64,000 bases of DNA from Pegoplata infirma (GCA_963921195.1 OY992537.1:76762894-76826893), one strand, 5' to 3'; shown: positions 20,162 to 32,399, numbered from the stretch's first letter. Translations and numbers: made by a program. Notes: a model not told the origin generated them from the sequence alone.

Positions 20162-21009
20162 TCTATTTTGAAAATTTGGCTTCTAAGGGCGAAAAAGGTG
20201 GAAAGTAGGGTAATTTTGTGTCTGCTGAACTAATGGTCGTAGATCCTTGAAATTTGGACTGTACGATCCGCGGAAATAACTTTCTGAAAGAAGTACTTTT
20301 TTGAAAATTCCGGTTTGTATCTGCTGAACAAATAGGACTGCTCGATCCTCTCGCGTGGACTGCACGATCCTCTCGCAGAAATAACATTCTGAAAAAAGTA
20401 ATTTTTTGAAAATTCCGCTTTAAAGGGTGAAAAAGGGGAAGGTAGGGCAATTTTGTATCTGCTGAAAATATGGTCCTAGATACTTGAAATTTGGAGTGAA
20501 CGATCCTCTCGCGGAAATAAGATTCTAAAGGAAGTACTTTTTCAAAATTCTGGGGGAAAATGGGTTAAAGTAGGACAATTTTGAATCTATTTTGAAAATT
20601 TGGCTTCTAAGGGCGAAAAAGGTGGAAAGTAGGGTAATTTTGTGTCTGCTGAACTAATGGTCGTAGATCCTTGAAATTTGGACTGTACGATCCGCGGAAA
20701 TAACTTTCTGAAAGAAGTACTTTTTTGAAAATTCCGGTTTGTATCTGCTGAACAAATAGGACTGCTCGATCCTCTCGCGTGGACTGCACGATCCTCTCGC
20801 GGAAATAACATTCTGAAAAAAGTAATTTTTTGAAAATTCCGCTTTAAAGGGTGAAAAAGGGGAAGGTAGGGCAATTTTGTATCTGCTGAAAATATGGTCC
20901 TAGATACTTGAAATTTGGAGTGAACGATCCTCTCGCGGAAATAAGATTCTAAAGGAAGTACTTTTTCAAAATTCTGGGGGAAAATGGGTTAAAGTAGGAC
21001 AATTTTGAA
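20162..21009 (+). repeat. Recent tandem duplication of 424 bp in the Helitron array
   Basis: 20162-20585 and 20586-21009 are almost identical at an offset of 424 (one visible difference, CTCGCAGAAAT versus CTCGCGGAAAT). The duplicated block covers about three basic units, a higher-order repeat. Confidence 0.85.
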
Positions 21010-21975
21010 TCTGCTGAACTAATGGTCCTTAATACTTGAAATTTTAACTGTACGATCCTTTCGCGAAAATAACAGTCTTAAAGAAGACCTTTTTCAAAAA
21101 TTCCGCTCCAACAAGGAAAAAGGGGGAAGTAGGGCAATTTTGTATCTGCTGAACTAATGGTCCTAGATACTTGAAATTTGAACAGTACAATCCTCCGCGG
21201 AAATAATATTCTTAAGAAAGTACTTTTTGAAAATTCCGTGGAAAAAGGGGGTGAGTGGGGTAATTTTGAATCTGCTGAACTCATGGTCCTAGATACTTGA
21301 AATTTCAACTGAACGATCCTCTCGCGGAAATAACATTCTTAAAGAAAAACTTTTTTAAAAATTCCGCTTCTACGGCAAAAAAGGGGAAAAGCAGGGCAAT
21401 TTTGTATCTGCTGAACTAATGGTTGAACTGTACAATCCTATCCCGAAAATAACACTCTAAAAGAAGTACTTTTTTGAAAAATTCGTTTTTAAAGGGGGAA
21501 AGAAGGGCAGTTTCGTATCTGCTAAACGAATGGTCCCAGAAACTTGAAATTTTAACTCTATGATCCTCTCGCGGAAAAAACAGTTTGTAAAAAGTAATAT
21601 TTTTAAAAATCCTTTTATAAACTTGAAATTTTGAATCTGGATGCTCTTGCGGAAATTATTTTTTGAAAAATATACTTTTTTGAGAATTTTGGTTTTAAGG
21701 AAGCCCAAAAGGGGGAAAATAGGGCAATTTGCTAAACTTTAAACTAATGGTCTTAGAAACATGACATTTGGAATATGGGATCATATCGCGGCAATAACAT
21801 TCTAAAAGAAGTACTTTTTTGAAAATTTCGCTTTTAAGGGGTAGAAAGGGGGAAAGTAGTGCAATTTTGTATATGCTAAAGTAATGGTCCTAGATACTTG
21901 AAAATTGGACTCTACGATCCTTCCGTGGAAATAACATTCGGAAAGGAATACTTTTTTAAAAATTCCTCTTTTAAG

Positions 21976-22259
21976 CAAAGTACTCTGTTCGAGTTCACAG
22001 GAAAAAATCTGTCAAACTCCATATAAAAAAAATAAATTTTGGCAGCGCGAGGAATTATAGGGAAATTGTTAAAAAAAGTTTTCACCCAATTTTATTATAC
22101 AAGACAATTTAAATTGCCGTGAAAAAGTGACATTTCAGTTTTGTTATGATCGTTTCTTTCTTATAATTGTAAAAATTTGTTGATTTTTAAATGTCTTATT
22201 ACGATTTAAGGCGTTGAAAGTTTAAGTGAAATTTTCACCGTAAAAAACAGAGTACTAAG
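21976..22259. mobile_element. Small MITE inside a satellite unit (AGTACTCTGTT ends)
   Basis: CAAAGTACTCTGTT at the left and AACAGAGTACTAAG at the right are near-perfect inverted ends, and the satellite unit resumes on each side. CTTTTAAG before and CTTTAAGG after could be an 8-bp duplication with a slip, which would fit hAT. Non-coding, about 284 bp. Confidence 0.6.
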
Positions 22260-25207
22260 CTTTAAGGGGAAAAAGAGGGGAAAATAGAGCAATTTTGAAT
22301 CTGCTGAACTAATGGTCCTAGATACTTGAAAATTGGACTGTACGATCCTCCCGCGGAAATAACATTCGGAAAGAAATACTTTTTTAAAAATTCTTCTTTT
22401 AAAGGGGAAAAAGGGGAAGTAGGCCAATTTTGTATCTGCTGAACAAATAGTCCTAGATACTTGAAAATTGGACTGCACGATCCTCTCGCGGAAATAAAAT
22501 TCGAATGGGGGACTTTTTGGAAAATTCCGCCTCTAAGAGGGAAAAGGGGGAAAGTAGAACTAATGGTCCGGGAAACTTTAAATTTGGACTGAACGATCTT
22601 TTCGCGAGAATAACATTCTGAAAGAAGTACTTTTTTAAATATTCCGATTTTGAGTGGGAAAAGGGGAAAAGTAGGGCAATTTTGTATCTGCTGAAATAAT
22701 GGTCCTATATACTTGAAATTTGGACTGTACGATCCTCTCGCGGAAATAACATTCTCAAGGGAGTACTTTTTTGAAAACTCTACTTTTAAGGGGGGGGGGG
22801 GGGTTATATAACATTCTAAAAGAAGTACTTTTTTTTAAATTCTGATTCTACGGGGGGAAAAGGGAGAAAGTAGGGCAATTTTGAATCTGCTGAACTAATA
22901 GTCCTACATACTTGAAGTTTGGACTTTACGATCCTCTCGCGGAAAGAACATTCTAGAAGAAGTACTTTTTTGAAAGTTCTCCTTCTAAAGGGGGAAAAGG
23001 TGGAAAGTAGGGCAATTCTGTATCTGCTGAACTAATGATCCTAGATACTTGAAATTTTAACTGTATGATCCTCTTGCGGAAATAACATTTTAAAATAAGT
23101 CCTTTTTGTAGAAAGTTCCGCTTCTAAGGGGGAAAAGGCGAAAAGTAGGGCAATTTTGTATCTGCTCAACTTATGGTCCTAGATACTTGAAACTTAGACT
23201 GCACGATCCTCTCTCTTGGAATTAACATTCTGAAAGAAAGAAGTACTTTTTTTGCTGAACTAATGGTTCTAGATACTTGAAATTTGGCTGAACGATCCTC
23301 TCGCGGAAATAACATTCTTAACATTCAAAATTCTGTGGGAAAAAGGGGGAAAGAAGGGCAATTTTGAATCTGCTGAACTAATGGTCCTAGATTCTTGAAA
23401 TTTGAACTGAACGATCCTTTCGCGAAAATAACATACTTAAAGAACTTCCACTTCTATGGGAAAAAAGGGGAAAGTTGGGCACTTTGGGGGATTTTGTATC
23501 TTTTGAACTAATAGTTTTAGAAACTTGAAATTTGGACTCTATGATCCTCTCGCGAAAAAAAAAGTAAAAAAATATTTTTTTGAAAATTCCGCCTCCAAGT
23601 TTGGGAAAATAGAGCAAATTGGTACATTTTTTATCTTCTGGACAAATGGTCCCAGAAACTTAAAATTTGAACTCTAGGATCCTCTCGCGGAATTAACATG
23701 CGGAAAACAAAATTTTTTGAAAATTCCGCCTCCAAGGGTGGGAAAATAGGGAAAATCGGTAAATTTTTTATCTTCTGAACAAATGGTCCCAGAAACGTGA
23801 AGTTTGGTCTTTAGGATCCTCTCGCGGAAACAGCATTCAGAAAAAATATTGTTTGAAAAATTCCTCCTCCACGGTGGGAAAGGGGGGGAAATAAGGAAAA
23901 TCGGTACATTATTTATCTTTTAAACAAATGGCTCCAGAAACTTGAAATTTGAACTCTAGGATCATCTCGCAAAAAAAAAAACATCTTGAAAAAAGTAGAA
24001 GGGGGAAACTAGGGCAATTTTGTATCTTCTGAACTAAAACTTTAAGTTTTGATCCTCTCGCGGAAATAATTTTTTGAAAAATACACTTTTTGAAAATTTT
24101 GGTTTTAAGGAGGGCCAAGAGGGGGAAAATAGGGCAATTTGGTAAATTTTAAACTAATGGCCTTAAGAACATGACATTTGCAATATAGGATCATCTCGCG
24201 GAAATAACATATTGAAAGAAGTACTTTTTTGAAAATTACTTTTTAAAGGGGGAAAGAAGGGCAATTTTTTATCTGCTGAACTAATGGTCCTAGATATTGA
24301 AGTTTGGACTGTACGATCCTCTCGCGGAAATAACATTATGGAAGAAGTACTTTTTTGGAAAAATCTACTTCTATGGGGGAAAAAGAGGGAAAGTAGGGCA
24401 AATTTGAAATTTGAATCATCTTGCGGAAACAACATTCTAATGGAGGTTCTTTTTTGAAATTTCGCTTCTACGGGAAAAAAGGGGGAAATTAGGGCAATTT
24501 TGTATCTGCTGAACTAACGGTCCTAGATACTTGAAATATGGAGTGTACAATCCTCGCGCGGAAAAAACATTCTGAAAGAAGTACTTTTTTGAAAATTTTG
24601 TTTTATAGGTGGAAAAGGGGGAAAGTAGGGCAATTTTGTATCTGCTGAACTAATAGTCCTAGATACTTGAATTTTGAACTGTTTTGTATCTGCTGAAATA
24701 ATGGTCGTAGATACTTAAAGTTTGGAGTGTACTATCCTATCGCGGAAATAACATTCTGGAAGAAGCACTTTTTTAGAAAATTCTGCTTCTAAGGGGGAAA
24801 TTGGGGAAAGTATGGCAATTTTGTATCTACTGAATTAATGGTCCTAGATACTTGAAATTTGGACTGTACGATCCTTTCGCGGAAATAACATTCTAAAATA
24901 AGTACTTTTATGAAAATTCTGCTTCTAATGGGGAAAAAGGGAGAAAGTAGAAATACTTAAAATTGGTACTTTACGATCCACTTGCGGAAATTACATTCTG
25001 GGAAAATGATTTTTTGAATTTTCGCTTCAATTTGGTACATATTGTTCCTTATGCACTAATGTTCCTTTAAACTTAAAGTTTGAACTATGGGATCGTTTCG
25101 CCAAAATAAAATTTTTTGCAACTTTAAAGGTCGAAACTAACAATTTTTATGTTTAATTAAAAAATAGTAAGAATTTGAAGTAATAAAGTTTTTTTTTTTT
25201 TTTGTAC

Positions 25208-25244
25208 AGCTAACCGGTAACGAAGTACCGGGCGAGTTAGCTAG
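25208..25244 (+). other. Helitron 3' terminal hairpin and CTAG end (second copy)
   Basis: Same hairpin as at 974-1010, ending CTAG with T following. Confidence 0.8.
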
Positions 25245-25498
25245 TAAATCATATATGATTATACATCGCGTGAGATCTTTTTTAAATTTTTTAAATGCAG
25301 TCATATGTAGTTATATATAATTTAATCATGATTCGGATTAAAAGGTGTACGGTTGATATAATTATATAAAATTATATGAGGGTCAATACAAAATTTGTTT
25401 TTCTGTATAATTTAACATAAAATTATATATAGCTTATGCTGTTCCATATAAAACTATATTAATCAAAAATATAATTTTTAGAAATTTTTAGAAAAAAT

Positions 25499-25999
25499 AT
25501 AATTTTTAGAAATTCAATTTTTCTTCTGCATTTTTTTAACTTGAACCCTTATAACAAATATAATTAGAGCCCGTGCTCGATCTGTACTTACAGAAAAAAT
25601 CAAATAAAATTAATGACAAAATATGTCGCCATTAGGCACGTCTCCGAAATTGAAAATGCAAATTTCTTCATTTGTGTCTGCAGTTCCAGATCATGTTGGT
25701 AACCCTTGCGAAATAATGTAAGAGACAAAAAAGTTGAAAGAAAGTATGAAGTGAGGTTGAGATTGCTAGAAATAGAATTGTAGTGTTGGAAACTGTCAAA
25801 ATTTATTCTGTAGAAACTATAAATATTCACATATATAAAAAACAGTTTTCATTAACAAGACAAACCGACATTTAAAATCCTACTGATGATGACACTAAGT
25901 GGGGTGTTGAAACCGGTATGGGAAATACCAGAAATGTCTATAATTTTTAGAAATTCAATTTTTCTTCTGCATTTTTTCAACTTGAACCCTTATAACAAA
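25499..25999. repeat. 60-bp direct repeats flanking a 381-bp insert
   Basis: 25499-25558 and 25940-25999 are nearly identical (AATTTTTAGAAATTCAATTT, then ACTTGAACCCTTATAACAAA). The insert between them ends with the hammerhead motif. This could be a long target duplication or direct repeats of a Penelope-like remnant. Confidence 0.6.
25878..25923 (+). ncRNA. Type I hammerhead ribozyme with minimal stem III (Penelope-like)
   Basis: Stem I TCCTA (25878-25882) pairs with TGGGA (25919-25923). The core CTGATGA is at 25883-25889. One U at 25890 is left unpaired. Stem II GACAC pairs with GTGTT around an 8-nt loop. GAAA is at 25909-25912. A self-complementary CCGG stem III is followed by UA, giving a GUA cleavage site after 25918. 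Very short palindromic stem III is known from hammerheads of Penelope-like elements, which act as dimers. An outer GACATTT/AAATGTC pair encloses the motif. Cleavage is not proven. Confidence 0.6.
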
Positions 26000-26408
26000 A
26001 ATGTTCTAAGTTTTTTAGGCAAAGTATAAGAAACTTTTTAAAATGTTTCTAAACATTTCTTGTTAGGGTTATGTATATCACCTATCTGGTTCGAAGCGTA
26101 CCCAAACATTTTTTTTGTTTTAGAAAATTAAATGTTTGGTGAATGATCGTTGACCTGTGGTGTATCTCAACCCAAACCAAAAAACACCAGGATTTTATAT
26201 GTTTTTATGCAATTAGATCTAATTAGATCCACCAATATATGGCAATGTCTGGTCAAAACTCGGATGAAATCAAATCATATTTTATACAAGTTGATCTTTT
26301 TTAATGCAAACACATCCACCATTATTCGGATCAAATTGCGTATAAATATATATATATTGTGTTACGTATCATTATATATTGCATCATATCAAAATTTTTA
26401 CTCGGGCA

Positions 26409-26854
26409 GACTAAAAACATTATCACGATAAAATGTAAATTTCGATCGAAATTTTTTTAAATATTGCCAAGACTAACAATAAGTATGTGATAATTAGTAG
26501 AGAAAGTGTAAACCATTAGTAGAGAAAGTGTAAAAACAAGTGTTTTTTAATTTTAAATATCTTGGGTGTTGGCTCAATGACAGCTAGGACTATGACATTG
26601 TTGCTAACTACGTTCGGCATCTAGCGATGGATTTGTCTTGCAATTTTCGACGAACTATGAACTCACTTGACTGTTAAATGCGACGGATTGTACAAATAGT
26701 CGCATTAACGCAACTTTTTTTGAAAATTTTGAACGTCGTCAGCGTAGAATTTGGGCGAATTCTTGAAATTTTTGTCGATCTCGTTCATTTATTGCCATTT
26801 TAGTTCGCCCATTTATATTTTTTATAATTCTGAATATAATTAAGATAATTGCAT
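26409..26854. other. Family X remnant, then spacer
   Basis: Begins with the resumed family X sequence (to about 26430). The rest is unassigned, with a short direct repeat TTAGTAGAGAAAGTGTAA near 26500-26530. Confidence 0.4.
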
Positions 26855-26862
26855 ACAACAGT

Positions 26863-28095
26863 CATGGACGTATACAGGGGGTGGGAACAGGGGGCACGTG
26901 CCCCTCCCCTTTTCGATTTGAAAATTTTGAAATTTTTATAAAAAAAAAAAAAAATCACAAGTTTCTAAATATTTTGATTTTAAAAGAAGAGATTTTATTT
27001 TTTTTATAAAAACTTTAAAGTTTGAAAAAATTTCTTTTCTAAAAAGTCATTTATACCGCAAAATCAGTAAAATATGATAAAAAAACACATAATATTACTT
27101 TTATCTAATAAAAATTATGCATCAGGATCATGAAAATTCAATTCTAGAAAACAATTTTCAAACAAAGGATAAGAGAAGTATCTCAACCCTTATGAACTGA
27201 TTTCCCTGAATTTAAAAGACGATTTGAAATTTACACTTTTTCATAAATAAAAATATTTAACGAAGCCAAATTTTTACAAGGTTGTGCCCCCGTTGGATAG
27301 GCATTAAAAAAAATTTATTCTCATATGGAAACATCATATAGTTTCTTAGAAAGAAATGGTTGAAAAATCCACAATTCGCCATTTTTTAACCCCAAATTCC
27401 CCGATGTGGCCAATGAGCCGAGACCCCACAACCTTAGAATTGTTTCTTTAATATGAGGTTTTCTTCGTTAACTCTTTAAACACATGTTTTTGTGGTCGTT
27501 TAAGAAGAATCTGAAGTTGGAATTTTAAAATTCCATATGTCGGATCTAGCATGGCGACAAATATTTTTAAAAACTAAACCGATTTACTTGAAACTTTTTA
27601 TGTCCGAGTTTTTGGCAGATTCTAATTTAACAACCCAACAAAACGGTGCGTAAAGAGTTTTGCGTGAATCTGTTATTTAAAAAAAAAAAATATCACCATG
27701 TTAGATCCGACATTTTGAATTTTAAAAATCCAACTGCAATTTTTTCTTAAGCGACTCCAATAGCAAATCTGTAATTTTTTTTATAAAATTGGGCGCCATA
27801 TTGGATCCGCCATATTGAAATTCAAAACCGCCACTCGGCATTCAAAACCAAATATTTCAAAGTAATTTCCAAAATTTTTTAAAAAATGTTTAAACCTATA
27901 CCAATTTTGGAAAGAAGGGTGGCCCGATTGACGAAGAAACCCTCATAAAAATGTTAACTTTCCAAGATGAAAATCAAGGTGGGGGGGGGGGGGAGAGTTG
28001 GTTATGGTTTAGTTAAAAACAAATATTAATAGGCGATGACCAAAAAATTGTTTGGAATTGTGCCCCCCGTTTTCAAATTCCTGGATGCGTCGCTG
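26863..28095. mobile_element. Non-autonomous hAT element with perfect 8-bp duplication
   Basis: ACAACAGT occurs at 26855-26862 and 28096-28103. The ends, CATGGACGTATACAGG and (reverse complement) CAGCGACGCATCCAGG, match at 12 of 16 and are followed by G-rich GGGGGCAC blocks in both. The 1.2-kb interior is non-coding, with a poly-G run near 27980. Confidence 0.75.
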
Positions 28096-28339
28096 ACAAC
28101 AGTTATTCCCCTCTCTATTATTTCCACGGTTTCAGCAGGCTTAACCACTTTGGACTCTGAAGTCAGTACTTTTTCCTATTCAGAAGAGCTAAGCGCTTTA
28201 AAATTCGAAACAAAACTGCTTTGTTTTCATTGTTCGAAGGACTGGTATTCATTACAAATTGGATTCAGGTCCTACTTGGTCTGTATTCCAAAATTCCTTA
28301 TTTAAGTGATTCATAAAAACCTGATATTTTTAATTTATA

Positions 28340-28755
28340 CCCGAGTAAAAAAGTTTATATATAATTATATATAATTTGATAAAATTATATATAATTATAT
28401 CATATTTTTTTTATATATAAAATTTTATAAAATTATACCTAGTTATATATAATTTGATAAAATTTTATAAAATTAGATAAAATTATATATAATTAGATAA
28501 AATTATATAAATTATATCAAATTATATATAATTTGACAAAAATTTTATAAAATTATATAAAATTATATAAGATTTGATAAAATTTTATATAAAAAAAATT
28601 CGGATATAATTTCATATAATTTTATCAAATTATATATAACTTTATCAAATTTTTTGAAAACAAAAACTTCTTTATATAATTTTATGTAATTATATATAAT
28701 TTTATCAAATTTTATATAATTATATAAAATTATATAAAAAACTTTTTTACTCGGG
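28340..28755. mobile_element. CCCGAG-ended MITE, AT palindromic interior
   Basis: CCCGAGTAAAAAAGTT and AACTTTTTTACTCGGG are exact inverted ends with TA on both sides (28338-28339 and 28756-28757). The interior is ATATAATT/TTTGATAAAATT repeats able to fold on themselves. Same family as 18206-26406. Confidence 0.75.
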
Positions 28756-28869
28756 TAACCACTTTTTATGATTGGGCCAAATTAGGATACTTTTTTAATT
28801 AAATTTACAAGGTTTTAAAAAAATGTATTACTTTTTTCTGTACAGTTGTAATCTCAACTTTACTTCGTA

Positions 28870-28960
28870 CAATATTAAATTTTTTTTGTCTCTCACATAT
28901 TTTTGCAAGGGTTACCAACGTTTTTTTTCGCTTCTCGACTTGAATTCCCTATGTTCGGTA
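28870..28960 (-). repeat. Fragment shared with the hammerhead-bearing insert
   Basis: The minus strand has GTTGGTAACCCTTGCAAAAA and GAGAGACAAAAA, matching 25690-25730 (GTTGGTAACCCTTGCGAAAT, AGAGACAAAAAAG). Confidence 0.55.
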
Positions 28961-30129
28961 TATCCCCTTAAAGGAAAGTGCATGTAACAGTTAATTATTA
29001 TCGGTTGCAAATTTTATTATGCAACCATGGTTTAAAAATCTTATAACAGTGATTATGAAACCTAACAATAAAACCTAAAAACGCAGCTTTTATTAACCCA
29101 TTTCGCTCTCAGATTAAATTTTAATTTTATTTATTTTTTTTTTTTCTTAAAAAATATAATTTTTAGTATTTAAAAAATATAATTTTTAATTTTTAAAAAT
29201 TTTTCAATTTTCTGTTTATCGAAAGAAAGCTTTTAAAAACTCCCATTAGCATTTTAAAAAATATTAAAAATTTGGTTATACCCCTAACAATCATATTTGT
29301 TAAAAATTGATTTCAACAACTTTTTCATATTTATATTAAATTATAATTATACGAGAATATAAAATTACAAGAATTTATTTATACAATTTATTTTTCTTTT
29401 TTCGAACAATTTGCGTAGTTATATAAATATACCATTTAAATTTAAATCAATTTTGTCATATTTTATATTTACAGACAATTAATTTAATGATAAAATAAAA
29501 CAAATTAATTTTATTATACATACGAAGAAAGATACATAATTATTTTTATCAATTTACCATAAAAACAATATAAATGTGTAGGAGTGAAGTATTTCAACCA
29601 AGTATGTTGAATTTTATATAGAAAAAAAGCTCAGTATTTAAACTAATTTGCATACTTAAACAATTACGCAATCATTCTTACATACGAACAAATTTTCCAA
29701 CACAAGCAATCATTTATTTTCTTTTTATCTATTTTTCTGGGAACTTTATTTATATGAACAATTATTGAAAGTTTAAATTGTATGAGCGAATACAAATTAT
29801 AAAGTGGTAAGTAAATTTTTAGAATTTAATTTATGCAATTTTATATTGGACCTAAAAGTTTTCTATTCCTAACTTTCAAAAAGATGGCATGTAACAAAAC
29901 TGATCAAATAAATATTTGAAAATTTATAATATTTAAACAATAATTCTGATTAATTACAGAAAAGAATTTTAAAAACAAAAATAAACCAAATCTACTTCAA
30001 TAATTATGCAAATTAAATGAAACACAGTTAAGTCCTTAAAATAAGTCTTCCGAAAATTTTTTATTTTTTAATCGATAGCGCATACAAAAATCTATAAAAA
30101 ACTTTTATTTTTAAGACTTTACTGTGTTA
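28961..30129. other. AT-rich spacer, no gene seen
   Basis: Very AT-rich. No terminal repeats, RNA genes or coding frames were supported. Confidence 0.4.
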
Positions 30130-30570
30130 GAGTCCCCGCACAACAATGTCGGTGACGTTTTTTTCATACAAATTTGGCATGAAAAAACGCTCGACCGAAA
30201 GCCGCTAGAATAAAATCAATTTTATTTTGTGTCGGTTTCTCTCTCTCTCTTAATTTTTGATATGAAAATGTTGCCAATTTTTTAAAAATTTTTCGATTAT
30301 TTTCGATAAAGTAAACAAAAAAATATGATCTCTAAAAACAAAAAATATTAAAATTAAAAAAAAAAAAAAACAGGAAAAAACGAATCAATATGAAAAAATC
30401 ATATTGATAATTAAAAATACAATTAATTTAAATAAAAAAGTGACGAAAAAGTGAAAAAATAGTGTGAAAATCAGCATATGACAGAATTTTCCGCTACCGT
30501 CTTTGTTTTGCGCCTATATTCTCTCATAACCGAAAACGTCAACCGCTCCGACATTGTTGTGCGGGGACTC
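30130..30570. mobile_element. MITE with 23-bp ends (GAGTCCCCGCACAACAATGT)
   Basis: GAGTCCCCGCACAACAATGT at the left and its exact reverse complement at 30548-30570, both followed inward by a gacGTTTT-type word. The 441-bp interior is non-coding. I could not decide on a target duplication, so the superfamily is open. Confidence 0.7.
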
Positions 30571-31217
30571 AATAGCAAAAAAACAATGCTCTTTCAAGAG
30601 CTGATAATGGGAAAAATACTCCAAAAAAATTAGAGTCTGTCCTTGCCTCCCTACAACCGGCTGAATTTCGCAATGTGTTTTTAGTATTTTGTCAAAAAAA
30701 AATATTTTTTGTTTTGGCTGCAATTGGTGTCAAAATTTTAAGAATGTGGGAAAAATATTTGCATGGTGAAGTTTAATTCAATTATTCAATTTTTGTTTAA
30801 AAACCAGTGAAATAATTATTTGTTTTCGAATTTTTTTTAATTTTTTTTTTAAGTGGCTTAAAATGGTACTAAAAGAACATGGACGATTTAAAGTACCTTT
30901 TTGAGCTTGATAGAGTACATCCGCGTTAACATAAAAATTTAAAGTTTAATTTTGCCAAAAATTTAGATTTTTTTTATATTAAAATGCTCTGGTGGACCAA
31001 AATTATTGCATGAAATCTTTTTAAATATTTTTCCATTAATGTACTAAACATTCCGCGAATAGTGGACAAAACAAAAAAAAAAATTTTTGACAAAATACAC
31101 TACGATTGCGAAATTTAACCGATTGTAGGGAGGCAAAGAAATACTCCAAATTTGTTTGCATTATTTTTCCTATTATCAGCTCTCTCATACGAGTAATTTT
31201 TTTGCTATTCTACTGTC
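30571..31217. repeat. Foldback palindrome, arms about 200-250 bp
   Basis: AATAGCAAAAAAA...AGAGCTGATAATGGGAAAAA and CTTGCCTCCCTACAACCGGC in the left arm are mirrored by CTATTATCAGCTCT and CCGATTGTAGGGAGGCAAAG in the right arm. It abuts the MITE directly. Confidence 0.7.
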
Positions 31218-32399
31218 CAACAATTAAAATTTTTTAAAAAATTGATTTAGAAAACTTTTGTGGTGCTTATGAAGCAAAATATTGGATTTTTTTTAACATG
31301 GCAATGTTTTTAGGCTGGTGTCTACCCAGGCAGAAAAATACAGACGAGAAAGTGCTGGCAAAGAACCTTATTTGGTAGTATAAGTGCTGGGAAAGCAATG
31401 CAGTAAAGTACTCTATCAGCGCCCTAATGATAACCATGGTAAACGGTCTGCCGTATAGGATTTTTTAACTCTGTAACAGAGCTGTTTTAGAGTACTTTAA
31501 AAGCAACATAACAAAGTACTTCAAGAGCAACATCACAAAGTTATATTAAAACATATATTTTTTTTTAAATTAGTATCGATGTAGATCGGATCGTTAGTTT
31601 TAGAATTTTAAAATAATGATACCGAAACGAATCTCAAAGAAGATAATCTCAAAGAAAGATAAATAAAAATTTAACGAAAAATTAAATAAAATGAAAATTA
31701 AAAAATAATAAAATTAAAAATTAAGTAAAAAATATTAACTTAACGGGAACTACGATCACCATTTCAGTCTTTGGCGTCATTTCTGTCTTTCTAATAGGTT
31801 TATATTTTGGGAACTTCAAGCCTCACTCTCCGAAAGAATTTTTTAATGAATTAATTTTAGAAACAAATGCATTAACCAATTAAGATATGAATTTTTTTAA
31901 TATAAAACCATAATTTTAGTACTCTTTTTTTTAAAAAAAGGTAATTAAAAATAGAATGTTAAAGGCATTATTTTAAATATTACGAGAATTTTCAAGAACG
32001 AAGAACGTACTTTAAAGTCCATCCGACAAAAAATTAATAATGCTCATCACATAAGAAATAAAATAGTTTATTACTAGATATAATTAATTTTGATCTATGT
32101 AGTTAAATTCGTAAAACTTTATCTTGGAATTGGAAAATTTTTGTTTGAAAAGTTAATTTTAAGAAATGCAGTGGCACTGCATTTATTTCACATGAAAATG
32201 TTACTACGAGTATTTTAAAAAACAACATTTTTCATATATCTAAAGATATAACAGAAGAATTTCAGAGAAAATCTTTTAATTTATTTCATATACGCAATTG
32301 GAAATGAATATGCACAACTTTATTCATATAGCAGAAGACGTTGTTAATATGGGAGTGTCATTATCACAATTTTCTGCTTTCGATTTCAAAAATAGTTTG
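31218..32399. other. Spacer with a segment shared with 36680-36890
   Basis: 31218-31330 (GATTTAGAAAACTTTTGTGG) is repeated inverted at 36770-36850. Otherwise AT-rich with no coding feature. Paired AAAGTACTCT/AGAGTACTTT words near 31403-31492 may be a small decayed MITE. Confidence 0.4.

Larger units (their letters stand above)
18257..25244 (+). mobile_element. Non-autonomous Helitron, 7.0 kb, built mostly of tandem satellite units
   Basis: The 5' end is TCTATATATATAAAAGAGTG preceded by A. The 3' end is a hairpin and CTAG followed by T, so it sits between A and T as Helitrons do. After a 5' segment with CATCGCCCAGCCCAAACCGC come dozens of units of about 130-150 bp (ATGGTCCTAGATACTTGAAA, CTCTCGCGGAAATAACATTC, ACTTTTTTGAAAATTCCGCT, GGGGAAAAAGGGGGAAA). 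The units resemble the 5' segment itself, so they probably arose by its amplification. No Rep/helicase gene is visible. Confidence 0.8.
18206..26406. mobile_element. CCCGAG-ended element, interrupted by a Helitron
   Basis: Starts CCCGAGTAAAAATA and ends TTTTTACTCGGG. A CA dinucleotide sits on both sides (18204-18205 and 26407-26408), which fits a 2-bp target duplication. A second member is at 28340-28755 (TA on both sides). Without the Helitron it is about 1.2 kb. Its interior holds AT-rich ATATAATT repeats and a hammerhead motif. Confidence 0.65.

Noticed and set aside
20163..24435. Many 60-95 codon minus-strand frames with similar peptides
   Set aside because: They come from the same frame of the tandem Helitron unit. 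No conserved start, and units differ by indels.
18300..25100. CRISPR array, because of regular repeats
   Set aside because: Units are contiguous, diverged and lack unique spacers of constant length. Eukaryotic satellite in a Helitron.
25600..25830. Minus-strand 76-codon frame as a Penelope protein piece
   Set aside because: No GIY-YIG or RT motif visible. Only the hammerhead suggests a Penelope link.
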